Assembly (NCBI RefSeq): GCF_964340395.1
Contig: NC_135558.1
Location: 19,457,371 to 19,521,370 of the forward strand
DNA: 64,000 bases
From: Glandiceps talaboti
Lineage: Eukaryota; Hemichordata; Enteropneusta; Spengelidae
Direction of reading: 5' to 3'
Shown in pieces: positions 24,760 through 36,590 of this stretch. The notes under the pieces were generated by a model. That model searched no databases. It saw only the letters and a program-made list of their open reading frames with translations, and was not told where the DNA came from. Made by a program: the position numbers and the translations under genes. Positions within the stretch are counted from its first letter, which is position 1; every line of letters starts with the position of its first letter.

Positions 24760-27660
24760 TAAGCTAAACTATAAGTTTTCAATGTTTTCGTCTCTCCTAG
24801 GCCCGTAATTTAGCTACAAACTTTAAACTTCATCATCCGTTATTTCACTTGCTAAGTTAGGCTACTGCTTGAATGTCTGCCAAAACAGAACGAAGAAATA
24901 ATATATAAATCGGAAACAGAACAAGGGCGTGTACTACTAATGACGTCGTAGACAATTTTCAAAGAATTTCAAATTTAACAAATTATGTTGATGGTCATAC
25001 CTGTCTACTTGTTTTCCACGTAGAATTATTACCTTTGAAAAGTTTGAAACTTGTGACTAGACTTTGACGAATTAGGTACGTAGTCCGTTTCTTTTTTTTT
25101 TACCGAGAACGTTCGAAATACTCAGTGGTTCAAAAAAATTCGTCGAAAGGTAGTTATCGTCGCAAAACTCTATATCAACGTCCTAGATATTTTATCTCAT
25201 GGAGTTTCAGATTTAAAACAAAAAATCCCCCAAAAATAAAATTCATAAATATGTGTTTCGTGTATAATCACCTACGCTTTCGTTAAATTATTTGAGGTAT
25301 ATGGTTGAGATAAAGTTGCATTTTTTTGGCTGCATGAGTGTCGTCTGAATCAACCAGACATGATCGGGATTCTCAACTAACTACTGCCGTTTCAGTGTAG
25401 TGCTCACTGGCTCTGTTTGACGCAACCACCCAAAAACCAATAAGTAACTACAGACATTCTACACTTTAAGACAGAACATAGGCACGTTTTTGTCTGTTAT
25501 GAAATAAAGCATTTAAACATACTGCTACTACACGGAGACAAGCGGCGCCAATGATTTTGGTGTCTGCATGGTGGCACAAAATAATACTGAACAATTCATT
25601 TTGACAAAATGTCGCACTAAACTGTATTCATTCAATCTTGTTATTTTCAAGTGTAGTTTCTTATTGGGTTCTGTGTGGCTGTATCAAACAGAGCTGTGAA
25701 CACTAAACATGAAACGGACTATTTATATTATAATGGAGTGCAGTCACTGCTACAAGATAATATAAACTGTACCTATCTTTTGATTTAGTATAATAAGTTT
25801 ATAGTATTATACATGTTTAGAAATCGACATAATTATGATGTAAGTTTGAAACTTTTTTTCTTCTTTTGAATAAACTTTAAACATCCACTTGTATTGTCAA
25901 TGTCGACAAGACATGACGGCGGGAAATGCAGACGATTTTATTTCTTCATTTTTTTAAAAATTATTTCTTTTTTCAGAAACGGGAAATAAATACTGTGGAG
26001 TGAACATTTGATATGGTTTGGTATTTAAAAAAAAAACATTCGCTACGGTTGATATTATTTATAATCTAATCGACTTGATAAAGCACAAACTATTGTTACA
26101 GTCTTGATCCATAGTCAATCATGCAAAACACTGGTGCATACTGTACAAAACGTACTAGTATGGCAAGCCGCAAAGACCAAAATGCCATTCTTTTTCTGGA
26201 CGTGACGTAGCTTTTGTTTGATATTTTTCGATGTCACAGACTAATTTTAATCAGCGTTTATTTGTAGTATTTTGAAAGAATCCACACTTTAAATTACTTT
26301 TTTGCCTAGAATTATTTGGCCAAGATTTTATTTTTTGTTTATTTTGTTTATTTTTATCCTCTAACAGGGATCTTTCAAGGAAAAAACCGAACAAGAACGT
26401 ATGTGAATAAATTAGTATTTCAGGTTGCCAGACTGTCGATAATACAGAAATTTTATTTTTCGTAATTTAAAGTTTCCGTAAATTCTGTCCTTTTTCGAAA
26501 TGGTCAAAAAAATAAATGAAAACTGCTAGACTCGATATACATAAACAGTTGTAATTTCGCGGTGTTTCACGTTCAGTTAATCTTTTATTTATCTGATTTT
26601 TATCATTTGCCGACAGGAGCACTGTGATACCATTTGGTAACAGCAACGCTGTTGTAATTCCACTCACTCATGTCGCCTTTTCAGCGGCTTATTTAAAGAC
26701 AACGTAAAAATACTCCATCTCAAATAATATATATACTGGTATCTATTAGAATATCAACGGAAAACTTCGAGAAGGAATATACCATGACATGCAGCGCAAT
26801 GTCCCATAATATGCTATATAATCAGCGGTTTGCTCCGAGTCATTGTATGTAAACAGCACTATGTTCAAAAGCCGAAATTCATATAAGTTACTTGCTAAAT
26901 TTGAATTGAAAATGACGTAAAGAAGAATGTTTTTAACAGGGTGTTATTACCAACACTAAAGTTGTAAAAAGAATAACGAAATTTCGCGAGTCTTGGATTT
27001 TCATTAACTACTTTTGCGTCTCGTCTAAAAAAAACCTTGGTATGGTTTCCCTCACGATGACGCGTCGTACTACAAGCCTTGTCATCCACTAAGGAATTTA
27101 ACGAATCATGGCATTAGAGGCTAGTATACAATTTAGGAAACAAATAAATCAAATATCGCGATGTGTTCATGATATATTCCATATAAGATTGGACAACATT
27201 GACGTCAGCAATCAAGGCACTACAAGAGTAGGGCTACAGACACTTTTACCAATAAGTTGAAACTACAAACAGACACATCGAGTTGGTAACGGTAAACCAG
27301 CAACAGGTGCCAGCAAGTAGAAGGCAAGCGGGACAAATGAACAGAGCATGCGCAGAATGAAATACAAGTAAACACTACCACGTCGGTGTGAGGGCGTGCT
27401 AACTGTAACAGAACTAAAAATTTTAACAGAACGCTGCATGTGGTTATGAGCGATAGCCTGCAACTAGTTTGAAGCCAAGTTCGCTCCATTGTCTGTTTGT
27501 TTTACGTTAGAGACATTTTTTGTCCATGACTATAAGAATTTTGCAGTGTAGCAAATTGATAAATTTCGATTATAAGGATATATTGAACTCAGCCTCCGAG
27601 TCCAAATGTACACTACACTTCAGCTGTGATCGGTCACATTGTTAACCGTGATTACTATCA
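24760..27660. other. Gene-poor AT-rich stretch, nothing recognised
   Basis: Scattered T and A runs, no domain-like ORF on either strand, no repeat match noticed within the window. Confidence 0.4.
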
Positions 27661-27671
27661 AAAACAAAACT

Positions 27672-27675
<4 letters not shown>

Positions 27676-27732
<57 letters not shown>

Positions 27733-27736
27733 GCGC
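27676..27736. repeat. (CA)n(CG)n microsatellite
   Basis: About 42 bases of CA followed by about 18 bases of alternating CG, an alternating purine-pyrimidine tract able in principle to form Z-DNA. Confidence 0.95.
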
Positions 27737-27921
27737 AATCGCATAAACATACACACAGCAATATATACACATGTACGTATACACATAATTCAATAATGAA
27801 AAGTGCTTATAATACAAGGACAGTACATATGAAGTGAAAAGCAATACAAATACAAAAAAAATCAAGAAATGTTACTAAAAAACGCCAAAGACAAATTATA
27901 CGTAGGGTTGGAATTTGTTAG

Positions 27922-28318
27922 TCAAGGAGTACTTAAAATATAATTTCTTAGTTCGACCTTGAATTTTTGCCATGACATTTTACATTTAAGGGGGTATGGT
28001 AAAGAATTCCAATGCTTTGTCGCTGCATATTTAAAATTATGTTGGGTGATATTCCATTTTGTTGATGGTGGAAGGAAGTTACCACTGGCAGCTGAACGGG
28101 TTTGATATATATGAATTGGACGGTCAAAATATTTGTCTATATTGTGGGGATAACGATTATTTCTAAGATCAAAAACAAACATACATGAGTAAAATTTACT
28201 GAGTTGAAAGATATTTAGAACATTAAGTTGGTTAAAAAGGGGCTCAGAGTGTGCATTGAAGTGAGCGGATGCGATCAAGCGGACAAATTTCTTTTGTAGC
28301 CGGAATACTGGTTCATTA
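27922..28318 (-). pseudogene. LINE 3'-end fragment (C-terminal tail of RT ORF)
   Basis: Minus strand: NEPVFRLQKKFVRLIASAH, SEPLFNQLNVLNIFQL, QTRSAASGNFLPP, then KHWNSLPYPLKCK and FKVELRNYI, stop. This is the usual tail of non-LTR retrotransposon proteins (IQKR-IRII, PLF, TR, WNSLP, K-LR-YL). Everything upstream is gone. A CA/CG microsatellite at 27676-27736 lies about 190 bases beyond its 3' end. Confidence 0.7.
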
Positions 28319-28810
28319 TCATGAAAGCTGAGGGTTCACTGTGACCTCAAAACTTTGCGAATATTAGACAGTTCTAGCCTGTCATTGGTAACACTATATT
28401 TATGTTATCCGAATAATGGTCTTAGTCTTCCTACACCATGTTATATATTGTGTTCTAACTTAATTTGCAATAATTTTTGGCTCTGTCATCATGGATTTCC
28501 ATATTCCTGAGACTTTAGTTACGGAGAGTTTGATATCTATATTATGCTAGTTACTTTCCGCTTGCGGTTGACGTCTGATATATCGGACCTGCTGCAGCAC
28601 TTAATCAACTTCTGGGACAGGGACAAATCGGCAATCGAAAATCTATGTTCAGTTCGAATAAGTGAGTCAATATATTCAGGTTATCATTAGAGTCATTTTG
28701 ATATCGACTTGTAATAGTAGTTGATTTCCTAGTTTTGTCGAGGTCTGAATCGGCAATATAATTCGATAATGATAATTAAATAATATTATACAATAAATAA
28801 TAATTTTAAT
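28319..28810. other. Spacer, nothing recognised
   Basis: No recognisable coding or repeat content apart from AT-rich ATAATAATTAAATAATA near 28770-28815. Confidence 0.4.
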
Positions 28811-29370
28811 AAATAATCAAGTTTATTTGCATATTGACCACCCTACCTGGGGTACTTTGTTATGCTGAATTCACAAAAGGGGTCATTTTATGAACATCTA
28901 GATGTGTTGCTATGGTAACCAAGATCCCCATAATTTGACATAAAACATGGTAAAAAATCAATTAGTAAAACAATGTCCTTGTTTTTAGCTTGTATGAGTT
29001 GGTGTTATCTGTTGTAACACAAATTGTCTAAAATAGGATACCTGTTTCCATGGAAACATACTGTAGGCTTGGAAAATGTTGTTTTGGTAAAATACATACA
29101 TATCCCACAAATAATGTTATAAATTTAATAATACTCAGGTTTACTTGCATACTGTTTGTTATGCCAAGCACAAAAAGTGGTAATTTTATGAATATCCGTT
29201 TCCATGGTAACCAAAATCACCATATTATGTGGATTTCTTGCAAAAATTGATTTAAAAAGTGAAATTATTGTAAAACAATGTCCTAACTTTAACACATACG
29301 GGTCGGTGCTATCCACTGGTGTAACGCAAAATATCTACCAGATTTAAACTGAATACCTTCCGTAAGGGCA
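28810..29370. mobile_element. Two-unit ~300-bp tandem repeat ending CCTTCCGTAAGG
   Basis: Unit 1 (28815-29060) and unit 2 (29140-29340) share TTTGTTATGC, TTTTATGAA, ATGGTAACCAA, GTAAAACAATGTCCT and GGTGTAACxCAAA in order. The right edge, AAACTGAATACCTTCCGTAAGG, matches the edges at 15225 and 46306. Confidence 0.6.
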
Positions 29371-29689
29371 AAGTCTAGTCCTGCCTCCCATTGTCGACTG
29401 AGTGACCCATGTTATTCAAAACAATGCCACTGGATATAGTTGGGGGATTAGGGAGCATTCACTTATTATGGTCGGGGTGGAAAACTGCAATGGGCTCGGA
29501 TTATGTTTTTTTACACAGCAGTCACGCAAAAAAGCAAAACTATTTAAATGTACAGTACAAGAAAATTCCAGAAAATAGAATTGATTCTCTACATGCACAT
29601 TGTCTGGGGTGATTTCATTATGATCCAAAAGAAATATTACGTGTCATATAAAAATATTGACTTTGCAAGCCTCTACAGGTTTGCCTTAC

Positions 29690-30620
29690 CATTAATGATG
29701 ACAGCAGCGTGGAAATTATGGCTTCCAGGCAGGTTTTGGTTGAGGTAAGGCAAGCCATGGGTGCAGGCAAGATGTCAGATGAAGACCTGGCTTTAGTTCA
29801 CTATGTACTATTTGACAGCTGTACTGCTGTTGGCTCACCCATACTAAGAATTGCATGCACATACCTTATCTGTACCTGCAGGCTTCTCTTTCATGAGAAG
29901 CATGGATTACAAAGAATACCTCAGGCCAGGAACATCTGAGGGGTTTGAAAAGACATGCAACAAAACAATCGTGACACTTAATGATGTCAATCAAGCAAGG
30001 AGATTGCCAAAATATGATTGGCCCCAAAAAACAAGTGTACATCACCGTACCCCATCTGCCCACCACATCTTCATATCAGTAAGAAAGACGAAATAGACAA
30101 TGATACTGAACGTCTGCTGACAATCACTTTGTCATTGTCCGGGCCAAAGCAATTGTTGGATCATCTGGAACTGTTTGGGCAGCTGACTATGGCATACATA
30201 TCCTGAAATATTTGAAGTAAAGCAAGACAAAACAAAATATAGTCAGGGTTTCAGAAAGAGTCTGTGCTCGTATTAATGATGATGTGATACTGTACAGTCA
30301 AATGACGGAAGAGGAAGATATAAAAGTACCTGGCAATGCAAACTGCAGGCATCTGAAATATGAATTTGGAAGACTGGAACATTTATAGCAGAGAGTGCAA
30401 TGTGCCATCACAAAGACTGATTGTTGCAGTGGTGTTCTGGATGAAGAAAAGAAAAGCTTGCTAGGAGTGTGTTATCAGCACTGATGCCACTAATCTACTT
30501 TCAAATCTGTGTGAGCGGATCTCACAGATGCAGGTCCTGGTGTTGGAGTTTCAAACCATGAAGTTCGTTTTAGGGAAGCTGTACCTGCCATGATTCAGAA
30601 CTTCCTCCAGCAATGGGGGG
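29690..30620 (+). pseudogene. Decayed transposon-like coding relic
   Basis: Patches of protein-like reading in shifting frames: RQAMGAGKMSDEDLALVHYV, FSFMRSMDYKEYLRPGTSEG, RVCARINDDVILYSQMTEEE and DAGPGVGVSNHEVRFRE. The last phrase recalls a GGPGVGVSN motif I associate with an uncharacterised multi-copy family in marine invertebrates; this is memory, not a search. Stops every 30-80 codons show it is dead. Confidence 0.4.
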
Positions 30621-30679
30621 GGGGGGGTCACCATTTTTTGGGGAGCGGACAGGGGTTCACTAATTTTGACAGAGGCACA

Positions 30680-31560
30680 AGTAGATTTTGCAGGCCCACC
30701 CCGGCCTTAATAACTGAACACATCCCTTAGTAGCCTTCCAAGCTTCCATTTTAATGGGAATATTAATAAATTATCCACAATTTCACAGTTGTGTCACCTT
30801 GAAAGTCGCGACCTTTTATGTTCGTTGCTTTAGTATTCACGTGCTATGCAGAGGTACACATAATCATCTTGAATGTGATACAAGGTAACACAGTATAATA
30901 ATTATATCATCACGCCTGGAATGACCTATATCACGTGCCCTCCACACGTACAACACCCGTACATTTCATAATTTCAGGTACATTATTATATTGCATTCGG
31001 ATTAATATATTATTACATGTTATCGGCTATTCATGGAAGTACAATTTCTAATTAAGTAAAATCATTTTCTTACAGCGTTTTTCATGTATTAATACAAGCT
31101 AAATTTTAGACTGATTTTTTGTGTTGTGGAAAGTATGTTAGAAGAGGTCATGACACGGGTCAAAATCAAATATGGCATAATAACATCGCAGTTTCTCGAT
31201 TTTACGATGTAAATTTAAAAACAAATCAAAACCATCCGATTCAAACAACTTAAAATCTCAAAATGTTATCGCAAGCAATGCAAAGATAAAACAATTAAAA
31301 CAAGCTATTGTAGGGGTGCGAACTTGATATTAATTCCGAATACTACTTCCCATAGAAAAAAAATTTCCTATCGGTCACAATAGCTCCGCTTTTTTGTTGT
31401 TATTTTTAGTTTTGTTTTTGTACTATGTGTAGAAGTGGTTCTGCTGTTCAGCTCTTCTGCTATGCAATTTGGTTTAGCAAAGCAATAAAGTGGTTAGTGG
31501 ATTCATATGATGACTCACACACACTATAGAACACATTTCACACAAAAAGTTGGTGAAATG
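30680..31560. other. Spacer with dispersed repeat R4
   Basis: 31015-31220 matches 61215-61405 (ATCGGCTAT, CTTACAGCGTTTTTCATGT, AAGCTAAATTTT, AGAGGTCA). Nothing else recognised. Confidence 0.5.
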
Positions 31561-32135
31561 TCATACTTTTATAATATAGTCACCATTTCACAAAAATTCT
31601 ATTTTATGCATAATTTGCATATTAATTACCCAATCAACTTGTCTTGAACAAACTTATATCTGCTTATCCCAAGACACCTACACAACAAATTTCAACTCAA
31701 TTGACCTAGGAGTTTTGGAGAGGAAGATATTTGAAGCATTTTTACCAAAAATTATATTTTTAGGCCTAATTTGCATATTAATGACCCAGTCAATTTGTCT
31801 TGACTAAACTCACATCTGCTCATCTCAAGACATCTACACAATAAATTTCAACTAAATTGGCCCAGCAGTTTTGGAGAAGATGTTTGAAGCATTTTTACCA
31901 ACAATTCTATGTTGGACCTAATTTCCTCAACTTCTCTTGAACAAACTTATATCTGCTCATCAAATGATAACTACACAACAAATTTCAAGTCAATTGAACC
32001 AGTAGTTTTGGAGAAGAAGATGAAAGTAGAAAAGTTGATGGATGGATGACAGAGGCCGACGGAGAATCAACCTAACCCTTAAGCTCCGCTGTCAGCGACA
32101 GCTAAGCGGAGCTTAAGGGTTAGGTTGATTCTCCG
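31560..32135 (+). mobile_element. Three-unit ~140-bp tandem repeat with terminal hairpin
   Basis: Units share CTTGAACAAACTTATATCTG, ACACAACAAATTTCAA and AGTTTTGGAGA. They end GATGGATGGATGACAGAGG and a 31-bp perfect inverted repeat (32060-32090 and 32105-32135) with a 14-base loop. The LINE 3' end lies about 15-50 bases further right. Confidence 0.7.
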
Positions 32136-32182
32136 AAATAAAAGTGGCTGAACAATAGCTAAATAAACATTAAAATGATTGA

Positions 32183-33571
32183 TCATGACTGGTTTAAAAT
32201 TCGGATTACAGAGGGATAAAAACTCTTCCTAAAACGTTCAGACGATGTCTTAATGCTGCGATAACGTCGACCAGAGCGTAAAATGTTAAAAAGACTATTT
32301 GCAGGATGGCTAGAATCCTTCAAAATGGAAGTAGCCTTACGTAATGACCTCGAGTGGTATATGGAGTCAAGTGTTGGCAGATCAGTACCGATTATTCTCT
32401 CTGCCATGCGGACAATTTTCTCGAGTGAAGACAGTTCCTCCGATGTGATGTTGCCAAACCAGACGATGATAGAATACGTTAAAATGCTTTCAATGATCGA
32501 ACGATAGAAATTGACTAAAATGTCTTGACACAGGCCAAATTTTTTCAGGCGTCTTAGAAAATAAAGACGCTGCTGTGCTTTTTTGACAAGAGACGTTGTA
32601 TTTTCGCGCCATGACAAAACATGGGATATCTGAATACCTAAGAACTTAAAAGTGCTTACAATTTCTACATCTGCACCATTGATATTAATTGGACTATGAA
32701 GGTCACTCAATAATCTAAAATCAATGATTACTTCCTTAGTCTTACTGACATTGAGCTCGAGGTGTTTCACTTCACACCATTTGCTTAAATTCTCAATTTC
32801 CGCCCTGTACAAAGACTCATCATTGTTCTTTATTAGTCCGATTGCCGTTGTGTCATCAGCAAACTTAACAATTACATTATCATTGTACTTTGGTGTACAA
32901 TCATAAGTGAAAAGTGAATACAATAACGGACTTAAAACACAACCCTGAGGAGCGCCCGTGTTTAAAACAAGTGACAAAGAAGTGCGATCGTTGATCTTAA
33001 CTATTTGCGATCTGTCGTACAGGTAATTTAGAATCCATCTGCAAATAGGCGGGTCGAGTCCTAGCTGTGAAATTTTTGCGAATAGTTTTGATGGAATGAT
33101 AGTATTAAATGCCGAGCTGAAGTCAATAAATAGCATCCGCACATACGAGGCACGATTATCAAGGTGAGTTAAAATTGAGTGAAGCGCCAAGGAAACAGCA
33201 TCTTCAACGGAACGGTTGGAACGATATGCGAACTGGTAAGGGTCTAAAGACTGTAGTAACAGTGATTTGATGTAGTGTAAGACGAGTCGCTCGAAGCATT
33301 TCATTATTACAGACGTCAATGCCACCGGTCTGTAGTCGTTTAAACATGTCACTGGTGATTTCTTTGGAACAGGAATTATGATTGAGTTCTTGAAACATGA
33401 AGGTACTACACACTGTTGAAGAGAAGTGTTAAAAATGTCCGTAAAAACATGGGAAAGTTGAGTAGCACACAATTTGAGAACGCGGGACGGAATGCCATCC
33501 GGGCCAGCCGCTTTTCGGGCATTCACACTCGCGAACGACTTTCGTACATCTGACTCATTAACGGTAAACAA
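32183..33571 (-). CDS. LINE reverse transcriptase open segment
   Basis: 462 codons uninterrupted, from SDVRKSFASVNARKAAGPDG to the C-terminal SVIRILNQS. The catalytic set is intact: D in FIDFSSAF, and DD in FADDT. The region after the palm holds WCEVKHLELNVSKTKEV and the conserved FKFLGIQI. The real protein would continue upstream, where frameshifts interrupt it. It belongs to the element at 32150-34420. Confidence 0.85.
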   Translation of the reverse strand: MFTVNESDVRKSFASVNARKAAGPDGIPSRVLKLCATQLSHVFTDIFNTSLQQCVVPSCFKNSIIIPVPKKSPVTCLNDYRPVALTSVIMKCFERLVLHYIKSLLLQSLDPYQFAYRSNRSVEDAVSLALHSILTHLDNRASYVRMLFIDFSSAFNTIIPSKLFAKISQLGLDPPICRWILNYLYDRSQIVKINDRTSLSLVLNTGAPQGCVLSPLLYSLFTYDCTPKYNDNVIVKFADDTTAIGLIKNNDESLYRAEIENLSKWCEVKHLELNVSKTKEVIIDFRLLSDLHSPININGADVEIVSTFKFLGIQISHVLSWRENTTSLVKKAQQRLYFLRRLKKFGLCQDILVNFYRSIIESILTYSIIVWFGNITSEELSSLEKIVRMAERIIGTDLPTLDSIYHSRSLRKATSILKDSSHPANSLFNILRSGRRYRSIKTSSERFRKSFYPSVIRILNQS

Positions 33572-33737
33572 TGGTTCATCTTGTTCGCAATCTGGACATA
33601 ACGGAGTTTCTAAGTTCTTTTTATCAAAACGAGCGTTACGTAGAATTCGTTCAACAGATCTGGAAGCTTGGAATCAGTATCATTGACGAGATTAGATTTC
33701 TTCTTATACGATGTAACGGCTTGTAAACCCTGCCAAA

Positions 33738-34166
33738 TTAAAGACGCCGTGAGTCGTTGTCCCTGAGTTGGTTTTCAAGTTTGTCCCGATATTGTCGTTT
33801 TGCATACCTAATGGCTTTTTCAAGATCATATCGTGATTTCTTGTAGGCAGAGATATCGTTCGATTTAAAGGCTATATTTTTGGCTTTAAGTTTCAAACGG
33901 ACGTCCTTGTTAAACCATGGTTTCTGATTTGCGTAGTTACGAACTGACTTTTTTGGTACACAGCATTCAATGCAGAAATTGATGTACGCAGTCACTGCAT
34001 CTGTGTATTCATTTAGATCGGCTGAGGATTCCTTGAAGACATCCCATTTGGTGGATTCTAAGCAAGCTTGTAAGCAACTCACAGAGTCTGGAGACCAGCT
34101 GTGAAAAGTTCTAGTTGTGGGCTTTGAACATTTTAGTTTACATTTGTATGCAGGGATGAGAAACAC
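33738..34166 (-). pseudogene. LINE endonuclease-RT linker segment
   Basis: 142 codons in one frame, with CVPKKSVRNYANQKPWFNK and YDLEKAIRYAKRQYRDKLE, typical of the region between endonuclease and RT in Rex1/CR1-type LINEs. It ends in a stop right after DNDSRRL, where a frameshift moves to WQGLQAVTSYKKKSN in another frame. Confidence 0.75.
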
Positions 34167-34429
34167 CGATGCATGGTCCGATTTTCCGTAGTTGGGGCGG
34201 AGCAGTGCGCGATAGGCATCTTTGATCGTCGAGTATTAACAGTGATCTAGGGTCTTGTTTCCCCTGGTAGGACAGCTGACATGTTGAAAGAATTTCGGAA
34301 GCATTTTTTTGAGATTAGCATGATTGAAGTCACCCATCACCATTGGAACTGCGTCGGGATTGGAATTTTCATAACCTGTGATAATACTTGACAGCTCATT
34401 GAGAGCGATAGATGCATAATGATAATGAC

Positions 34430-35390
34430 AACTGAACTTTGCTCAAGTTCAACTTTTTCAAATGGCCAACAATTGGTCTGAAAATTCGTAAATAGAGACC
34501 AAAGGGGTTTTGTAAAAATCTATTGGTTTTTAGATTTTTCAATTTTTAGTTATTTTTTGGAGATATATGTGCTATCGCTGAATAACGTTGAAAAAAAAAA
34601 CACACACAAGAAAACCATTGGCAACCGGCACAATTTATCATGTACACCTACATAAACACGGACCTCTAACTTCATTATTCGTAATACATACAGACTGACT
34701 TAGCAATTGCTATCACAAAAATAGTCTTTTAATTTTATCAAAGCTGTGTGGCAAATAAAAGCGAGAATTTTGAGTTATTACATATATTTACCCCTCCCCC
34801 CCCCCTTTCCCCATACTCAACAGGTCAGCGATGTGTTCCATGGGCACTCACCAAACTCAGTGCGCTTCATGTCCGAAAAAATATATTCTTTTATATTCTT
34901 TTCAGTAAACTTTGCAACATTATTTTATGACAACAAAACTTCGCTCAGCCTAGGTCCAACTTTTTCAAATGCTCACCAATCTCTCTGCAAACTCGTTAAC
35001 AGAGACCAATTTAATTGGTTTAATTGTAAAATTCTAAATCATCTATACTGTAGCTGTCAATCAAAGATTGGTGCCTAAATGCTTCGCGGAATACTGGACA
35101 AATCAGAGCTTTGCTGGGCCGCAGTGGCAATTTAGTAATAAATAAAATAATGTTGTTATACTTTTATTCATATACAGAGCAAGTACCAAGCTCCAATTGC
35201 TACGACTTGAAGCTTGAATGAGAAATGTTGCATAATTAGTTGTGGGTGTAAAACTTAAACCTTTTCACCTCCTAGACAACAACCAAAAGTGATATTCCTC
35301 TAAAGTCCTCCCAACATTTTTCATTATTATATATATTAAACCCCTTAACGTAGAATAATTAAATAATATTATATAATAATAATAATTTTC
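34430..35390. other. Spacer with a direct repeat and dispersed repeat R5
   Basis: CAACTTTTTCAAATGG...CAGAGACCAA-type sequence occurs at 34450-34510 and 34950-35020. 35180-35345 matches 61930-62110 (AAGTACCAAGCT, CACCTCCTA, CAACCAAAAGTGATATTCCT). Confidence 0.55.
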
Positions 35391-35394
35391 ATAA

Positions 35395-35735
35395 TGATAG
35401 TTTTTATATAGAGCTTTCCCACTCTGTGCACAAACCGCTTTACAATTATTACCTCTGGCTTGGATCTATAGCAGCACAACGGCCCTTTATACTTCCTCAA
35501 CTCCCTGGGAAGCATACAATCCATTGCAGCCTCTATAAGCACATATGATTAAAGCATTCACATTGCATCCTCTATCCTACCTGGTCCCCAATTATACAGC
35601 TATGTGCACTGGGGTACTGTCGTGATTCAGATCTTGCCCAGGGACTTTAGCCACTCGGAGCCAAACGGCAACGATGGGCTCGAAACTACAACCTGTACAT
35701 TCCAAGTCGGCCACTCAAATCATTCACCCATCATG
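35395..35735. repeat. SINE-like or low-copy repeat remnant
   Basis: Begins ATATAGAGCTTTCCCACTCT and GCACAAACCGCTTTACAATT, and ends with GGGCTCGAAACTACAACC and CCAAGTCGGCCACTCAAATC, wording I know from common marine-invertebrate interspersed repeats. Only one copy is in the window, so this rests on recollection. Confidence 0.3.
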
Positions 35736-36218
35736 ATGAATATTATATTAATCTCCAAAACCATAGTGATGATATTGCAATCGCACATTCAGAAAGAAGA
35801 GACATTCAAATAGTGTATATGTCTGTGCATTTTGAAACTCGTGCTCGAAAACGTTTAAGTTTAATTCAATTTTTACCCCCTTTTGATGTTTACGTTTCTC
35901 TCAGTGACCCTTCGATAGCACCCGAGTGATTAATGATATATTATTCTATTGTGTTAACCGTACAATCGTAACACGTATAACCAATAAATTACTTCTGGTT
36001 TCATCATTAAAATTCCATCAAACGTGATACGTTCCACATGTCCAATACATTAGACAGAAACATCATTTATCGGTGTTTGTTTCTTATCATATTCTTTAAC
36101 TTGTGTTGATAAGATTGCCAGTGTTAGTGATTTGGAGAGACAAGTTTGATATAGTATAGTGACTCCGACCATAGTCTTGTTTGCGTTTCGTACTATACTA
36201 TACTATACAATTTGAATT

Positions 36219-36339
36219 TGACAAAATAAGTTTAATTTGCACTCCCTACACCTTCTCCTATTGTAATGATCAGCACAATGACAAAATAAGTTTTAATTTG
36301 CACTCCCTACACCTTCTCCTATTGTAATGATCAGCACAA
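36219..36339. repeat. 60-bp tandem duplication upstream of gene B
   Basis: Two consecutive copies starting TGACAAAATAAG at 36219 and 36279, identical except for one extra T in the second. Each ends TTGTAATGATCAGCACAA. The pair ends about 180 bases before the gene B start codon, in the promoter, 5'UTR or a 5'UTR intron. Confidence 0.85.
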
Positions 36340-36521
36340 ATTGGAGTACTGTCTGTCACTGCAATCATTACAGCATGACGCCATTAACCAAGCAAGTGGC
36401 CATGGGGTTTCACAATAATATTAATTATATCCGACTTGCTGGCTCACGTAGTCGAGTTTGTAGCACTTGAATGGCTAATTGGGGAAAACCGTCATGTTTT
36501 ATTTCTTTCAGACCATTCAAG

Positions 36522-36590
36522 ATGACACGTCTTTCACTGTTGGTGTTCGTGTTGGCTATACTTTCAGCCGTGGCCAAAGGCAATGAGGAA
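36522..36590 (+). CDS. Gene B exon 1: signal peptide
   Basis: Encodes 23 residues: MTR, a hydrophobic core LSLLVFVLAILSAVA, then KGNEE. The exon ends GAA|GTAAGT in phase 0. Cleavage after SAVA or AKG would fit. The ATG is only 11 bases after a good acceptor (TTTCTTTCAG, 36501-36510), so a separate upstream 5'UTR exon is likely. No other ATG in this frame precedes it. Confidence 0.75.

Larger units (their letters stand above)
32150..34420 (-). mobile_element. 5'-truncated, frameshifted LINE (Rex1/CR1-like)
   Basis: Reading the minus strand: the end of an AP endonuclease (VMGDFNHANL, LDHC, KSDHASVFLIP), a linker (NQKPWFNKDVRLKLKAKN), and a 462-codon open stretch (32183-33571) with reverse transcriptase motifs. 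These are NARKAAGPDGIP, LNDYRPVALTS, FIDFSSAFNT (motif A aspartate near residue 150), GAPQGCVLSPLLY and KFADDT (residues 236-241). Frameshifts around 33570-33740 and a stop near 34240 break it, so this copy is dead. The clade call rests on motif wording recalled from vertebrate Rex1/CR1 elements. Confidence 0.85.

Noticed and set aside
31560-32040. Regular repeats considered as a CRISPR array
   Set aside because: Units are ~140 bp, diverged, without unique spacers, in animal DNA.
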